From the NCBI GenBank assembly GCA_002189035.1, contig CM007992.1, positions 434,001 to 498,000 of the forward strand: a stretch of DNA of 64,000 nucleotides, written 5' to 3'. The notes under the pieces are model-generated. The model was not told where the DNA came from. It was given only the letters and a program-made list of their open reading frames with translations, and did not search any database. Each line of letters starts with the position of its first letter. The first letter of the stretch is position 1. This document shows, piece after piece, positions 36,048 to 48,400 of the stretch. Position numbers and translations under genes: made by a program. This stretch comes from Utricularia gibba (lineage: Eukaryota > Streptophyta > Magnoliopsida > Lamiales > Lentibulariaceae).

Positions 36048-37886
36048 TCAGGTGAGGCATGAGTAGGCAAGCTCCTTCTCCTCGGAGAGCTCTTGAGCAG
36101 TCAAGTCCAGCTTGTTTCTTGAAAACTCATCGATGGGGAGTCCTGTAGTGTGCGGTCATCATGGAGTTGGTTAATTCGAGAAGGGAGAAGGGGAGGAGTT
36201 TTTATGAATCCTTTCTCACCTTGGACGATGGTCCATTCTCCATTTTTGCAGGTGACGGGGAAGGAATAGATGAGTCCAGGTGGGACGTTGTATGATCCAT
36301 CGGAGTAGACGCCCATGGAAACCCAAGTGCCCTGATCGGAGAACAAAATGGGATCAGAAATAGTGAATTCGTTGCATGATAGATATGGTGTTAGGACAGA
36401 CCTCGGGGGTTCCAAGGACCCAGTCACGGATATGATCGCAGGCGGAGCTAGCAGCGGAGAGGGCACTTGAAAGCTTTCGTGCTTTGATAATTGCTGCGCC
36501 ACGCTGCTGAACAACGGTGATGAACTCATGATTCAGCCATTCGTCATCAGAGACGAGGGCACGAACTGGCTTCTCTCCGGCTGGGGTTGTCACCGTCGCA
36601 TGGTTGACATCTGGGTACTGTGTTGAGGAGTGGTTCCCCCAAATAATCACATTCTTGACGTCAGAGACTTGGACGTTCAACCTCTCTGAAATCTGTCCAA
36701 GAGCCCTGTTGTGGTCCAGCCTAGTCAAACAAGTAATGTTCTTCTGTGGTATTGATGGTGCAAACTCCTTCAAGATCAATGCATTTGTATTCGCTGGGTT
36801 GGCAACAACCAAAACCTGAGACAGAAGGTGGTTTACATGTAAAAAAGATGCACGGTTTGATTGATACTCCCAATCTGGGAATTCCTGCAACTATATGATG
36901 CTCATCATCAACAATTACCTTGCAGTTAGCAGCAGCATGCTTTTCGAGAGCAGAAGCCTGAGACTTGTAGATGGATACGTTCTTGGACATTACATCTTTT
37001 CTTTCCATGCCCTCTTTTCGCGGGAACCCACCAACCAATACAGCCACGCTAACACCAGTGCAGGCTTCGACAACGTCAGTCGTAGCAACAACACCTAGCC
37101 GAAACATAAAGAAAGACAGTGATTGGCAAACATTTCCAACTGGTCCTGGCATGATATGACATATGCAGCATTGGGAATCTAAAATTTGAACCTTTGAGAA
37201 GAGGAAATGCAGCATCCACCAATTCCATTTTGACACCGTTGAGTGCTTCAGCAGCCGGAGGAATATCCAGCATATGCAGGATTACAGGCTGATCAGCTCC
37301 CAGCATAACACCCCTGGCGATCATGGGTACCAGCGCATATCCAATTTGCCCTAAACAATAACGTCAACGATGATATCCAACTCAAGAAGTTGCGATGGTC
37401 AGAGGCACATAAAACCAACTTAAATCACAAAGTCTTCACATCCTGTACTTTCAGAAACCACTGTTTACCAAAGACGTTTTCTTGTAACAAAATTTTCTTT
37501 TTTCATGATAATCCTCTAAGACCCTTTGTCCAAATTCGGACAGAAAGTACCCACCAAAAAATTTAAAAAAACGAATTGCTCGGAAAAACCCAAAATCGAT
37601 ACGGAAACAGCAACCGAAACAACAAAATTGAAATCCCACCACCACATCAAACAACGGCAAAATCTGCAAGACTGCTAGTACTTCCTCCAACACAAATAAA
37701 AAATCCATGAACCGTAAAAGGAACCCAAGAACATGAAGATCCGTCCGCTCGATCCAAATCGAAGATCGACACAGGACGTAAAATCAACAGAGACTGCAAA
37801 CCAAACGGGGTAAAACAGATCTAGATCAAATTTCACTACATACCTGCAGCTCCAGTGACGAGAACGCGAACTGGTTCTTTAGCCAT
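36048..37886 (-). CDS. cMDH: cytosolic NAD-dependent malate dehydrogenase
   Basis: Six in-frame exons encode exactly 332 aa, the standard length: 37886-37844, 37350-37192, 37094-36919, 36815-36402, 36331-36220 and 36142-36048. It interconverts malate and oxaloacetate with NAD(H) in the cytosol. The N-terminus [21 protein letters not shown] holds the Rossmann glycine motif. Also visible are [36 protein letters not shown], the catalytic His in [13 protein letters not shown] and [19 protein letters not shown]. There is no transit peptide, which separates it from the plastid and mitochondrial forms. All junctions are GT-AG and the frame is intact. It is a housekeeping gene close to At5g43330/At1g04410 from memory. 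Confidence 0.97.
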
Positions 37887-38337
37887 ATCTTGATACAGGA
37901 TCCAACCTCCGATACTCAACGACAACGAGACTGAGGGCTCCAAATGAGAAGCCTTCACCCACAGCGAACTCTGTGGTGAAGGGCACAGTGGACGGTATTT
38001 ATCCGGAACCGGAAAGGGCAACCCGACCCGAATTCCTAAAACGTCATCATCCCTAGAGAACCACGCCGTTCATTGAGTCAACCCGTGCGGATAATTTTAA
38101 CCCATTTTTCGAAAAATATTATTATTTAATAATAAAATTAATTCCAAAATAATAAAAATTGGAGCACTTAAAAATTTATATTTTATAAAATTGAAATACT
38201 GAATAATTATTATTGGTAAAAAAAATCTATTTGTTTAAAAAACAGAATTATTATTATTTTTTTAACCAGAAAACAAGCGTCTCTTTTATTGCATGGGTAA
38301 TAAGGAGAACTCTGTTACAGTGAAGCTTCCATCTCGC
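37887..38337. other. MDH leader and A/T-rich spacer
   Basis: Bases 37887 to about 38010 are the MDH leader on the minus strand. Bases 38100-38290 are A/T-rich. The 3' end of the legumin gene follows. Nothing else seen. Confidence 0.5.
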
Positions 38338-40272
38338 TTAGGCCTGTCCACCGCGCCTCTGTTCTGTGCCGGGGCTGAGGAGGGTGGCTTCGTCTCTGTT
38401 GAACTTCAGCCTGCTCGCCTGCTCGCGTGAAACATCGTAGGCATTCGCCAGAACCTCCACCGGAATGGATCGGATCGCGGAGAGGCGGCCGGCGAGAGAA
38501 GTGCTGATCGCGTTGTCGTTCGTCTTGAATGCGATCCATTCGAATCCTTGTTCGTTAGCCCTTTTCGCGACGGCGTAGTTCTGGGGGATCACCAGGAGCT
38601 GCCCTTCACGAACCTCGCCGTCGAATACAGACTCTCCGGTGGGTCCGACCACTTGGATTCTTGCGCTTCCGCGTGTGACGTACTTCGCGACGTGGGCGTT
38701 GACGCTGTACTTCGGTGCTTCTAATGCGTTCTGCGATGGGAAAAAACTCAGGTTATACTGAATTTGGATTGAAGTGTTCAGTTTTGTTTACCTTGTAGAG
38801 AATTCCTCTTTCTGCGCTGAGGCGGAGGTGGGAGAGGACTGGTAGAGTTTGGCTGTTGATGGTGGAGATTCTTCCGCTTCTGGGGTTGTAGAGATCGGCC
38901 CTCGACGGGTTATCGATGTTTTGGTTGAGTTTCAGGGTGCAGAACGTTTCTTCCAGGCCATTTCCCCTGCCTCTGCGTTCTTCTCCTTCTGATCTGCCAT
39001 GGCGGCGTTGCCGTTCACGCTCCTCCTGTTGCTCCTCCCCCCGTGGCGGCGCTCCCATTCACGCTCCTCCCGTTGCTCTTCCCCTCGCGGCGGCGCTCCC
39101 ATTCACGCTCTTCCCTGCCGTGGCGGCGCTCCCGTTCACGCTCCTCCTGTTCCTCTTCCCTGCCGTGGCGGCCCTCCCATTCACGCTCCTCCCGTTGCTC
39201 TTCTCTGCTCTGCTCGGGCAAGACCAGGCGAAGGCGCTTTGCGTTTACGATGAAACCTCTGTTATCGTCCTGGCTTTGAAGCTTCTTAATCAGTTCGCTG
39301 TCTACGTTGAAGGCTTCTGCCAGAAACTCCTCGTCAAATCCCCTGAAGACGTTGCTCCAGTTTTCTTCGCCTCTTCGCGGCTCTTGGCTGCCTCTACCGT
39401 GCCGGCGCTGAGACTCTTCACGTTCACGCTCCTCCCGGCTTTCGCTTTCGCCCCTTCCCCTACTTCCATGTTGCCACTCTTCACGGCGTTCGCTGCCGGA
39501 TCTCGGGTTCCCGGCGAGGAAGAATTTCTTTTTCAAAAACGAGAAAAATTAACATAACACAAAAAGCTTGGAAAATTTCTAAGCAGGGTTTCAGATCTTA
39601 CCCTGAAGTTCAAATCAAGCTGGTTCTTGTCATTGGCTACATCGATGATGGAAACGCTGATAATCGGCGTCTCCCCGTCGTTGTAAGTCCACCGTGCTAT
39701 TCCCTCCGGGAAGGCCAGTACATCACCCTGCCGGAACCTCCGCAGTTTCTGGTGGCGGTCGCTGCCACTCTCTTCACCCCTTTGGCCCTCCGGGCACCTT
39801 CACGGCTCTCCGACTCGTAAGTCTCAGCACATCCCGGAATCACCAGCCCTTGCACTCCTCTACCTGTCAACAAAACGAATCTCACCTTTCATTCACATAC
39901 ACGATTCTAAAGCTGCACTGCACAGAGCACGGTACGGCACTTGCCCTGGATAATGTAGGAGAGCTGGGGAGCATTGGCGTAGTGGGGAAGAAGGAGTCCG
40001 CCAGGCTGAATCACATGCCTAACAAACTGAATCCCAGCGCACTCCAGATCCCTAGAATTCGAATCCCAGAACTCAATATAACCCGCCTCGTACTCGTACC
40101 GGCGATCAGGCTCCCGCGCGTCGAGCTGCTGAATCCGGCAACTCGATTTCCCGCGGAGGCGGTGCTGCTGCTGGTGTCGGAGCTCCCAGAACCATCCCCT
40201 CTGCGGGAGCTCGAGCTGCGCGAAGGAGGAGTGGACGAGGAGGACGAGGAAGAGAAGAGACACGTACCCCAT
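38338..40272 (-). CDS. 11S globulin (legumin-type seed storage protein), frame-broken
   Basis: Four exons, 40272-39945, 39863-39602, 39527-38792 and 38730-38338, would give about 573 aa. A signal peptide ([19 protein letters not shown]) precedes the acidic chain with [30 protein letters not shown] and [18 protein letters not shown] hypervariable Glu/Arg-rich repeat tract comes before the Asn-Gly processing site in [11 protein letters not shown], whose Cys pairs with the early Cys. The basic chain has [20 protein letters not shown] and [13 protein letters not shown]. Intron 1 uses a GC donor (CAGG/gcaagt). Three one-base breaks lie in GC runs at 39792-39794, 39081-39084 and 39037-39042, each short by one. 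The rest is well conserved, so consensus error is likelier than a pseudogene. Legumins are packed in seed protein-storage vacuoles. The upstream in-frame ATG at 40320 was rejected in favour of the one opening the signal peptide. Confidence 0.88.
39013..39215 (-). repeat. tandem E/R-coding repeats in the legumin hypervariable region
   Basis: Blocks such as cattcacgctcctcccgttgc and gtggcggcgctccc (plus strand) recur about five times at 27-45 bp spacing. They encode repeated REERERRHG-like units. This is the usual variable region at the end of the acidic chain. Confidence 0.8.
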
Positions 40273-40315
40273 GAGTCGCTCGCTACTTCTTGGTGATGCG
40301 GTTACAGTCGGAGTG

Positions 40316-40468
40316 TGCATGGGTATTTATAGAACCAGGAAGCCGGAGACGTGGCATGAAAGCGACACACTTGGCTGCTCGAATCCGTGCATGGGGCGGA
40401 GGCTCTGAGTCCCAGACGTTATGTGGCGACCGGAGCTCGTGAGGTGGTAGACGAAGCTGATATGCATG
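40316..40468 (-). promoter_or_regulatory. legumin seed-specific promoter elements
   Basis: Reading upstream from the legumin start: an RY core CATGCA at 40316-40321, a TATA box (TATAAATA) at 40324-40331, an ABRE-like ACGTGGC on the plus strand at 40349-40355, a second CATGCA at 40388-40393 and a full RY motif CATGCAT at 40462-40468. RY elements bind the B3 factors FUS3/ABI3 and ABREs bind bZIPs. This is the standard layout of embryo storage-protein promoters. Confidence 0.65.
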
Positions 40469-41406
40469 AACTTGTACCACATTCTCAGCCAAGTTCATGA
40501 CTTTCAGAGAATATCTTATTTCAAGATAAATAAAAAATCTAAAAACTTGTAGTTTGTTTGTGCAGTTCCAATTTGAATAAAACTAATTATATAAGTGATT
40601 TTCTGATAAAACATGAGTTGATTTTGTTTCACATAGAGTTGAGGCAGTAAATTACTTTAAATTTTTTGTGAAATTGAGATTGTTCTGTTAAAAATTGAAT
40701 TAATTTTTAAATATATTAAATTTTTGACTTCATTTTATTTTAAATTTATTAATAATGTAATTAATGAGAGTAAATTAGTAATATTGTAAAAAATAAAAAA
40801 TTCATATGAAAAAAAATTACACCAAACAAGTTTTACTTCTATTTGTTTGGAATTAGTGGACCAAACAAAAATTGGTCCAAAAAACATTTATATAGAAGAG
40901 CTGTTCCAAATAGATTTTTAGTGAAATTAAAACATCAACATAAATTTTTAACCCCGGATACACAAAATTATGAGAATTTAATATACATTAAAAAGTATTT
41001 AATATAAAACCAACAATAAACTAGATAATTAGTTGAACCCATTTTTAAAATACTAATTGTAGATCAAGATGATTTGTGAAATGTAACATTCACATCGAAA
41101 TGATACTATGTATGCATCATTTGTTTATACAACATACCTTGGATGTGATCATATCAACACTAATACACCGAATATCGTCACAAATAGGAAATGGTATTGC
41201 ATACGTATGATTTCATGAGGCACTTGCAGTTTCACCAAGGAGGTGACATACAACAAACACACTAGGTATATTATTGAGCAAGTCAATGCACACACACACA
41301 CACACAAAACACACTAAAGTTTCAAATGCGACTATGGGATTTCGGTACAGTGCAATCAGCTAGTTGAACAACTCTAAAGATGGGATCTTTGAAGGGAGGA
41401 GCCAGT
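40469..41406. other. intergenic, A/T-rich, with a (CA)n run
   Basis: A/T-rich DNA without coding signal. A CA dinucleotide microsatellite lies at 41289-41306. The 3' end of the phosphate transporter follows at 41340-41406. Confidence 0.5.
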
Positions 41407-42998
41407 TCAGACTCTCACTTCCTGAGGGGTCGTCTCCGTTTCCGGATTCTCCTGCGACACCTCCTCCAGAGACTTGCCTTTGGACTCCGGCACCAGCAGC
41501 GTGCAGATCATCCCCAGAGCATTGATGCATCCGAGAACAATGAGTGAGTACTTCACCCCGATCCCTGGAGGATACCCTGCATCTGTCTTTGTTGGATCCC
41601 TGGATTGCGCGGCGTACAGGAAACCGAATGCGCCGATTATTGCTCCGGCTTTGCCTGCCGCGGCGGATATGCCGTGGCAAGTGGAGCGCAGCCGGGCGGG
41701 GAAGATTTCCGCGGGGATGACGAATGTGGTGGCGTTGGGGCCGAAGTTGGCGAAGAAGAATGTGAGGGAGTACATGACCACGAACCCGATTCTGTTCTCC
41801 TTGTGAGTCCAGTGAGTGTATGGAATGGCTATGGCGAACATGAAGACGGTCATGAAGAAGAAACCCATTAGCTGGATGAGGAATCTGCCCATTTTGTCGA
41901 TGAGGGCGACGGTGAACCAATAGCCGGGAACTGTGCTGCAGAGCGCGATCAGAGTTTGTGCTCTGGCGATTCTGTAGACTTCGTCGAGAGCGTTCATTGT
42001 TTTTGCAGGTGGGATCCATCCGATTGCGGAGAAGATGTCTTTTTGGAAGAGGTTTTGGCTGTAGAAAGCGATGTCCAGCAAGAACCAGGTGGAGGTGGTG
42101 CCGAGAAGATGAAGGCCGTGGCGGCGGAGGAATTGCCGTGAAAAGAGCCCGAAGTCGTTCCCACTTCGTTCGGCGATTTTCACCACTTTCTCTGGTTCTG
42201 CTTCGATTTCAACTTGCAGCACCTTTGACATGTCCGACGCTGCTTGTTCGGCGTTTTTAGCAACCAACGCCGTGTACCTGGCGGTTTCCGGCATCTTCAT
42301 CCGCCAGTAATATGTCAACGCCGCCGGGAGAGCACCGAACATGAGTACCAATCTCCAGACGTAATCGGCTTGAGGGACTGTGGAGGCGTTGGCGTTATCC
42401 TGGTAAGCGGGAGATGGATACGCCGCCTTGAAAGCGGCGGAGAGTATAATCGCCACCATTCCACCGCCCAAAATCCCGAACCCCTGCATCGCAAATACGG
42501 CGGCGATAAACGATCCCCGAGTCTTCTTATTAGCGTACTCCGACATGATTGTAGCGGAAAGAGGGTAGTCGCCCCCAATTCCAAACCCAAGCCAAAATCG
42601 GAAAAAACAAAGCGTCGCCATAACCGCCGTCGGGTTGCTCCCAAACGAAAGCCCTGACGCAACGGAGCAAACCACCATCAATATCAACGTTATGCCGTAC
42701 ACCCTTTTCCGGCCGAGCTTATCCCCAGCCATCCGAAGAAAAGCTGCCCCGCCAGAGTTCCACATAATGCGACGCCATTCACAGCGGCCGCAACATTCGG
42801 CGGCAAAGTCCCAGGCTTCGCAGCACCGGCTTGGTGGTAGTAGATTCTCCCAAGGAGTTTCGTAACTAAAGAAATACAGAAAAGATCGTACGCGTCGGTA
42901 AAGAAACCCATTCCGGCGATCACGATCGCCGTGAAATGGTACCACTGCGTCTTCGCACCATCGAGGGCGCTCAAAACTTGCAACTGCTCCCCCGCCAT
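41407..42998 (-). CDS. PHT1: PHT1-family high-affinity phosphate transporter (frame-broken)
   Basis: Intronless gene of about 530 aa, the normal PHT1 length. PHT1 proteins are plasma-membrane H+/phosphate symporters of the MFS fold. The N-terminus ([47 protein letters not shown]) is in one frame. From [10 protein letters not shown] onward the protein continues in another frame to the stop at 41407. The switch is at the four-C run 42723-42726 (plus strand), where one extra base restores GDKLGRK. The PHT1 signature [13 protein letters not shown] is present, with [25 protein letters not shown] and a C-terminal [14 protein letters not shown]. An automatic call would start at 43014 in the wrong frame with an unrelated first 90 residues. 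Two GAATATTC (P1BS-type) motifs lie about 1.1 kb upstream. Confidence 0.92.
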
Positions 42999-45485
42999 TG
43001 ACCCGTCGCTCCACTGTAACTACGAGACGAGGAGAGGGAAAGGCATCGCCTCCTTATTCATAACCAGAGGATTCAAATCCTGGCCGTCGGATCAGATACC
43101 AAGTTTGACCGTTGAAGATCAAATTCCAGTCTCATTACAGCTGGCCCATTGCCCTTTCTGTCTTATTCTCAATTAATTAATTATTTTAAAAATAATATAT
43201 TCTCAATGGAAAAATGTCAACTTTGACTTTCCATATTAGAAGCTATCACAAGCTTCTCCCCACTAACGCCAACAATCAATCAAATTATGTTCCTTTTTGC
43301 TTCTCTTAGGTAAATGGTGACATTCTTTTTCATTGGTTTTAAATATAATTTTATTATTTCCAAATAAAGTAATACATATCTTCATTTCCATTATCATTAT
43401 CTTTAAAATTTGATAGTATAAATATGAATTAATTTTTTTAAAATATTTTGGTGATGATATTACCTATTTTTTAAGATGTAAAAAGAATCATAAACCGTTT
43501 ACGTGAGCCGATCACGATTTAAACGGTTCAATCACGATTAAATCATAATTATTTTTTAAACAATTTTAAAACAGTTTCAATTTGATTAGAATGTCATTAT
43601 AGACTATTTACGATTTAAAATGATTCAAATACAGGTTTTAAAACACATGATAATACCTAACCCAAAGAGCTTGTACGGATACATGATTAAAGTAAATGGG
43701 CAATTAGGGATTGAATTATTAGTCGTTAATCACAATTATTTGACCGAGAGCCGTACACTTAATTCACAAGGGCATGAGTACGTGGCGAATGGAAAACGTG
43801 AAAGATTATCCACATAATATTTTAGTATTGTTTCCGTAGTGGGATGTGATTATTAAATAAATATTTGATAATAAGTTTTATTTTAAAATAATTTTAAATA
43901 ATATTCTAAATAATTCCATACAACTAACATTAAATCTGCAAACAATGGTTTATTTTAAATTATATAATTTAAATTTAAAATATTTGTTCCAAGCATGTGT
44001 TAAAAAAATAATTAGAATGTTATTAAATGATCACGATATCATATGTTTTGACTTTGGAATTTCGACGTACAAAGAAGAGAATATTCGAATTTGGATGGAT
44101 TATTCTTGTCTATGTAGTAATCTTTGTGGCATCTAAAGAATATTCTTCTCCAAAGTCAACGATATGACGAAATATGGTTTAAAATACGATTTCATTATGA
44201 GATTAGAAAAAAAAAATATTTAATACAATAAGTTAGATATCTTGAAAATTTTATTATTTAATATATAAAATATAAACTTACATTTTTATGTCGAAAAAAA
44301 ATTCTTTTCATTTTTATGTATATAATAAAATTTCTCTCTCTAGATTTGGAATGAATTTTCAGCACATATTATTTTTATTAAAAATGAAATATCATATTTT
44401 AATATAGATATTTTTGATAATTAATCTTTTTTATCAAATAATAACTTCTATCAACAACAAATAGACAAGTTTTATCAAATCCCTAATTTCTAGGCAAACT
44501 CCTCTCTTGACAATTTTATGAAGTTTTAATCTTTATTTATTTATTTTATCAAAAATATCATTTAATATAATTTTTTATCTGTATCTTGATAATAGCAGTC
44601 CATGATATTTGAATTTGAATGAATTATTCTCATTGTGGTATTTGAATTGTATGTTTCTCCAAAGTTAACAACATAAAGATGTTTTAAAATCAATTGGGGA
44701 CGCATAATTGGCTCTGTTCTGAGCTTGGCTCTAGAGTTGGTCTCAATTTTGGAGCAATTCATTCAAATTGTGGAATAAAATAAAGTAAATAAAAATAGGA
44801 CTTCCATTGATGTGGGTTGCTGTGATCATGGGCCCATAATGAAATTGGGCCCCCAGGAATGAGAAGATTGGATGTACTTTTGGTGTTTAGTTAAAAAAAT
44901 ATATTGGCCCAATAAGTTAAAGCATTATTACCAATAAAAATGTTTGCTCAGACTCTTAAAATTATGAAAGTAAAATATCCGAAGATTGGGATTTTAAAAG
45001 ATAATGATTTTTCTGAGGGTTTGAACTTAGTTAAAATTTTTATATTATTATTTAATTATTAGTATATTTAAATTAGTTATTTTAATGTGATTTTGTGTTT
45101 AGAATTTATGAGAAAAAATTGAAATTCAGAATTTAATTATTTAAAAAATTTTGGAAAACATATTTCAGTGAAAAAGTACGTAATCTACCATGTTATTTTT
45201 TTTTTTCAACCAGCTGGAGGCGTTACCTGGCGGATCCGATTACACGGTAGAATGAAATAACGACGAAAACGGGATTGTGTGATGTGAAATGGCGAAGGAT
45301 TTTGGCCCATGTTCCTGAATTTCTTCTTCCTTAAGCTATGATTATCAAATTGTAATCTTTCTCTGGGGGACCATCTCATAGAGTTGAATTTCTCTAAGGC
45401 CCACGATTGGGGTGGGTACCCTGTCTGTTGGTCTTCCCAGAATTAGCGATTATCAGAAGATTTCCAGGGTGGTTTTTTTGGGGGG
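42999..45485. other. long A/T-rich spacer upstream of PHT1
   Basis: About 2.5 kb without a supported gene. A copy of an aaacggtt/atcacgattta-type repeat lies at 43490-43630. Two diverged related blocks sit at 44080-44170 and 44600-44680. P1BS-like sites lie at 44079 and 44138. The leader of the ankyrin-RING gene starts near 45210. The short open frames are chance products of A/T-rich DNA. Confidence 0.45.
44079..44145. promoter_or_regulatory. pair of P1BS-like sites (GNATATNC)
   Basis: GAATATTC occurs at 44079-44086 and 44138-44145. This palindrome fits the binding site of the phosphate-starvation regulator PHR1. The location about 1.1 kb upstream of a PHT1 gene is suggestive but distal, and the sites lie in repeat-like DNA. 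Confidence 0.3.
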
Positions 45486-48400
45486 ATGGGGCAGCAACAG
45501 TCGAAGGATGAATTATTATTCCAGCAAGTGAATTATGGAAACGTTGGAGGAATCAAAGCTCTCCGGAGCCAAGGGGCTGGCCTTGAGGTATGTGGAGCTT
45601 CAGAGCTTTCATCTTGTTTTTGGTCTTTATAACGTTCGCTTCTGCGCGTTGCCAATGTTTATACATGCAGGCTATCGCTTGTTCACTGGATGAAGGTTCT
45701 TTTTTTCATTTGGTTTGTTCTTAATCAGCCTGTGTGCATGTATCTATTTGCGTTTTCAGTAGCTGAAGAAACTGTATGAATATGCATACTTTTTGCTTCC
45801 TGGTCCTGTTACATGTTTTTTAATGGGAAGTTTCTGGTTGCAGTGGATTGACCGTGAAGGGAAGACTCCTTTGATTGCTTCTTGCATGAATCCTGAGCTA
45901 TATAATGTCGCAAAAACACTGATAGAATTAGGTGCCAATGTTAATGCCTATCGTCCAGGTATACATTTGTGCTGGGAGAGACATATGATGGTTCAAGTTT
46001 TCTAGTTTTGGGCTAACTTTATGACATTGGTTTTCATATGTTTTGAAATTTTAACTGCAATGAAATGCGGTAACTTACAACTCTGGGGGTTTATATCTGA
46101 GTCCACATATGCTATTTCAAATTTAATCTTTTGATGAAGTGGTGTAGCTGACCGTTTTTATGATTCCTCGTATGTTGCTCATTATGTTTTTTCTTGAGTT
46201 ATAAATTTTATTTTGGGTTTATTGTAATGTGGCGTTGGCTTCCTCCACCTCTTTGTTTTAGGACGGCATGCTGGCACTCCTCTGCATCATGCTGCAAAAA
46301 GAGGCCTTGATCAGACTGTTAGGTTGCTTCTGTCACATGGAGGTAACCTTGAAACGATGTTGATTTCTAAAAGATGACTATGATGGATGATTTCCTCTCT
46401 TTTTGTCTGATGTTCTGTAAAAAATTTCAGCAAATCCACTTGTGATGAATGATGATTGCCAAACTCCCCTTGATGTTGCAAGAGCCAAGGGATATAGCAA
46501 TGTTGTCCGAGCAATTGAGGTTTCTAGACACTCACTGTGTCCTTGATGCTTAATTTCCGTTGCTGAGAAAAGTAGTTGACCCTTTCCTTGCATTGTTCTA
46601 GGACCATGTGTGCTTATTCTCTGGTTGGCTGCTAGAACTTTATGGGCCAGGGTTTCTAACTCTTCTGGCTCCTCAACTGCTCTCACGGAAAGTGTGAGTG
46701 CAATTTGCGTCTTTTCATTCCATTGGTCTGTTTTTGTAATGTTTCTGGTTTTTAAATATAATTATCTGTTTGTTGGGTATAAGTGAATGATGTAAAGGAA
46801 CTTGGAAATTAGTGATAATTTTAGCTCTTTTCAACTTTGATTTCACCTTTTTTTTTTCTGCATTTCCTTGTCTTGTACATGTTGGATAAGATGAAGCTTC
46901 CTTTAATATACTGCAGGTGGGTTGTTGTTTTGCCTTGTGGTTCACGAAATCTTCGAAAACCTTTGAAGCTAGAACTTGCAGTATATGCTGGTGCACAGGT
47001 TCCGTGAAGTTTGTTTCTGTTGGTTCATTGAGTGTTTCCATAAGCTGGTGCAATTCTCTTTTACGAAAGAAGTCTGCATGAGACTATGAGCTTTTTACTT
47101 GTTTCTGGATTAAGTGACTCCTTTTTCATATGGTGGTAACTTTTTACGGATTATTGTTCAAATCAAATTTGTTGAGGCCTATCCAACAACTCTGCTTTCG
47201 CCTGTTGGATGCATGCTGTCCTGAAGAGCTAAAAGTTTATTTTTTTTTAATCAGCTTACATTTACATGCAGAAATATGATACGTGTGTTTTTTTAAATTT
47301 AATCAGGATGCGCAACCGCGGACAGTTATCCCACTTTGGAAGTCCAATCTAGAGGAACCAAATTTTAACCTGCCAGATCCAGCAGCTGTCATAGCAGACG
47401 TTAATAAAAGTAATATCCTAACCTGTGTTCTATAGATTGGTAAAAAGTGTACTGCTTGTTGCCATTTTCCATTTACTTTACTTTCTCGCTGCCGAGTGTT
47501 AGACACACTATTAAGTGCTCACTGGGGGGTAAGTTGTAAGCTCCTGACTGATTGATTTGCAGCAAAAAAAAAAAAAATGTGGCCTCATGATATAGGAGCA
47601 TCTGATGTATCAAATGGATACTCCAGCGTTCCTTTCTTTGTAGTTGGCGTTCATAGGATTGATCATAGTCCTTGTATCTCTTTGGCTGCACAGTCTGAAG
47701 GAAATTATTGCCGTTTTTTTTATTATATGTTTATCGATGTGCAGTTGCAGAGTAACATCATTCTATAGATGCTGATTGTTTTTCTGATATCTTATATGGG
47801 TGTAGACACTCGGATTAAGCTCACACCTTTAAGTGATGCTGAAAAGGAGCAGTTGAGGAGGTTCTGCAATGCTTGCAAGGGAATTCCCCAGGTTTGAGCT
47901 TGCTGCTCATATCCATTCGAACTTTTTCTGCCCACTACAGGGGTTGTCTCTGTTAACAATGCAGGCTATCCATCCTTCCTTGCCTCCACACAATGCTGTG
48001 CCTGCCGCCGTAGCGGATGCTCCGGAAATCAGCGAGGAAGAAGATCTTGCTGCAGCGATAAGTGCTTCCCTCCAGTCTGAGCGACCTCCTAACACAGATT
48101 CATCTGGAAACGCCTCTGTTCACACTTACAGCCACAACAGCAAGTTGGGGATTGAAGAAGCCGGCCCATCAACTGTTCTGGCTCCGGACGCTTCGCCGGT
48201 GAACGCCTTGGAGAATCTCTCGCTCCCAGCTCCTTCAGCTCCTCCCGCTGATGATGATATCCATATTCACTATCCCCCGATCGATCTCAGCCCCCTCAAC
48301 TTGTCCTCCGACAAGAAGGACGACAGCGCCTCCTCCTCGTGCACCATATGCCTGGATGCTCCCCTGGAGGGCGCCTGCATCCCGTGCGGTCACCTGGCTG

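Noticed and set aside
39013-39215. CRISPR-like regular repeats
   Set aside because: The repeats are coding tandem repeats of a plant storage protein with no unique spacers.
38916-39557. 213-codon plus-strand open frame over the legumin repeats
   Set aside because: It is the antisense shadow of the Glu/Arg-coding repeats.
40273-40320. Legumin start at 40320
   Set aside because: Adds 16 polar residues ahead of a clean signal peptide and lies next to the TATA box, upstream of the likely transcription start.
42931-43014. PHT1 start at 43014
   Set aside because: That frame gives about 90 unrelated residues. The true N-terminus starts at 42998 in another frame.
43000-45200. Possible retrotransposon in the long A/T-rich spacer
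   Set aside because: No long terminal repeats, primer-binding site or polymerase-like frame can be seen.
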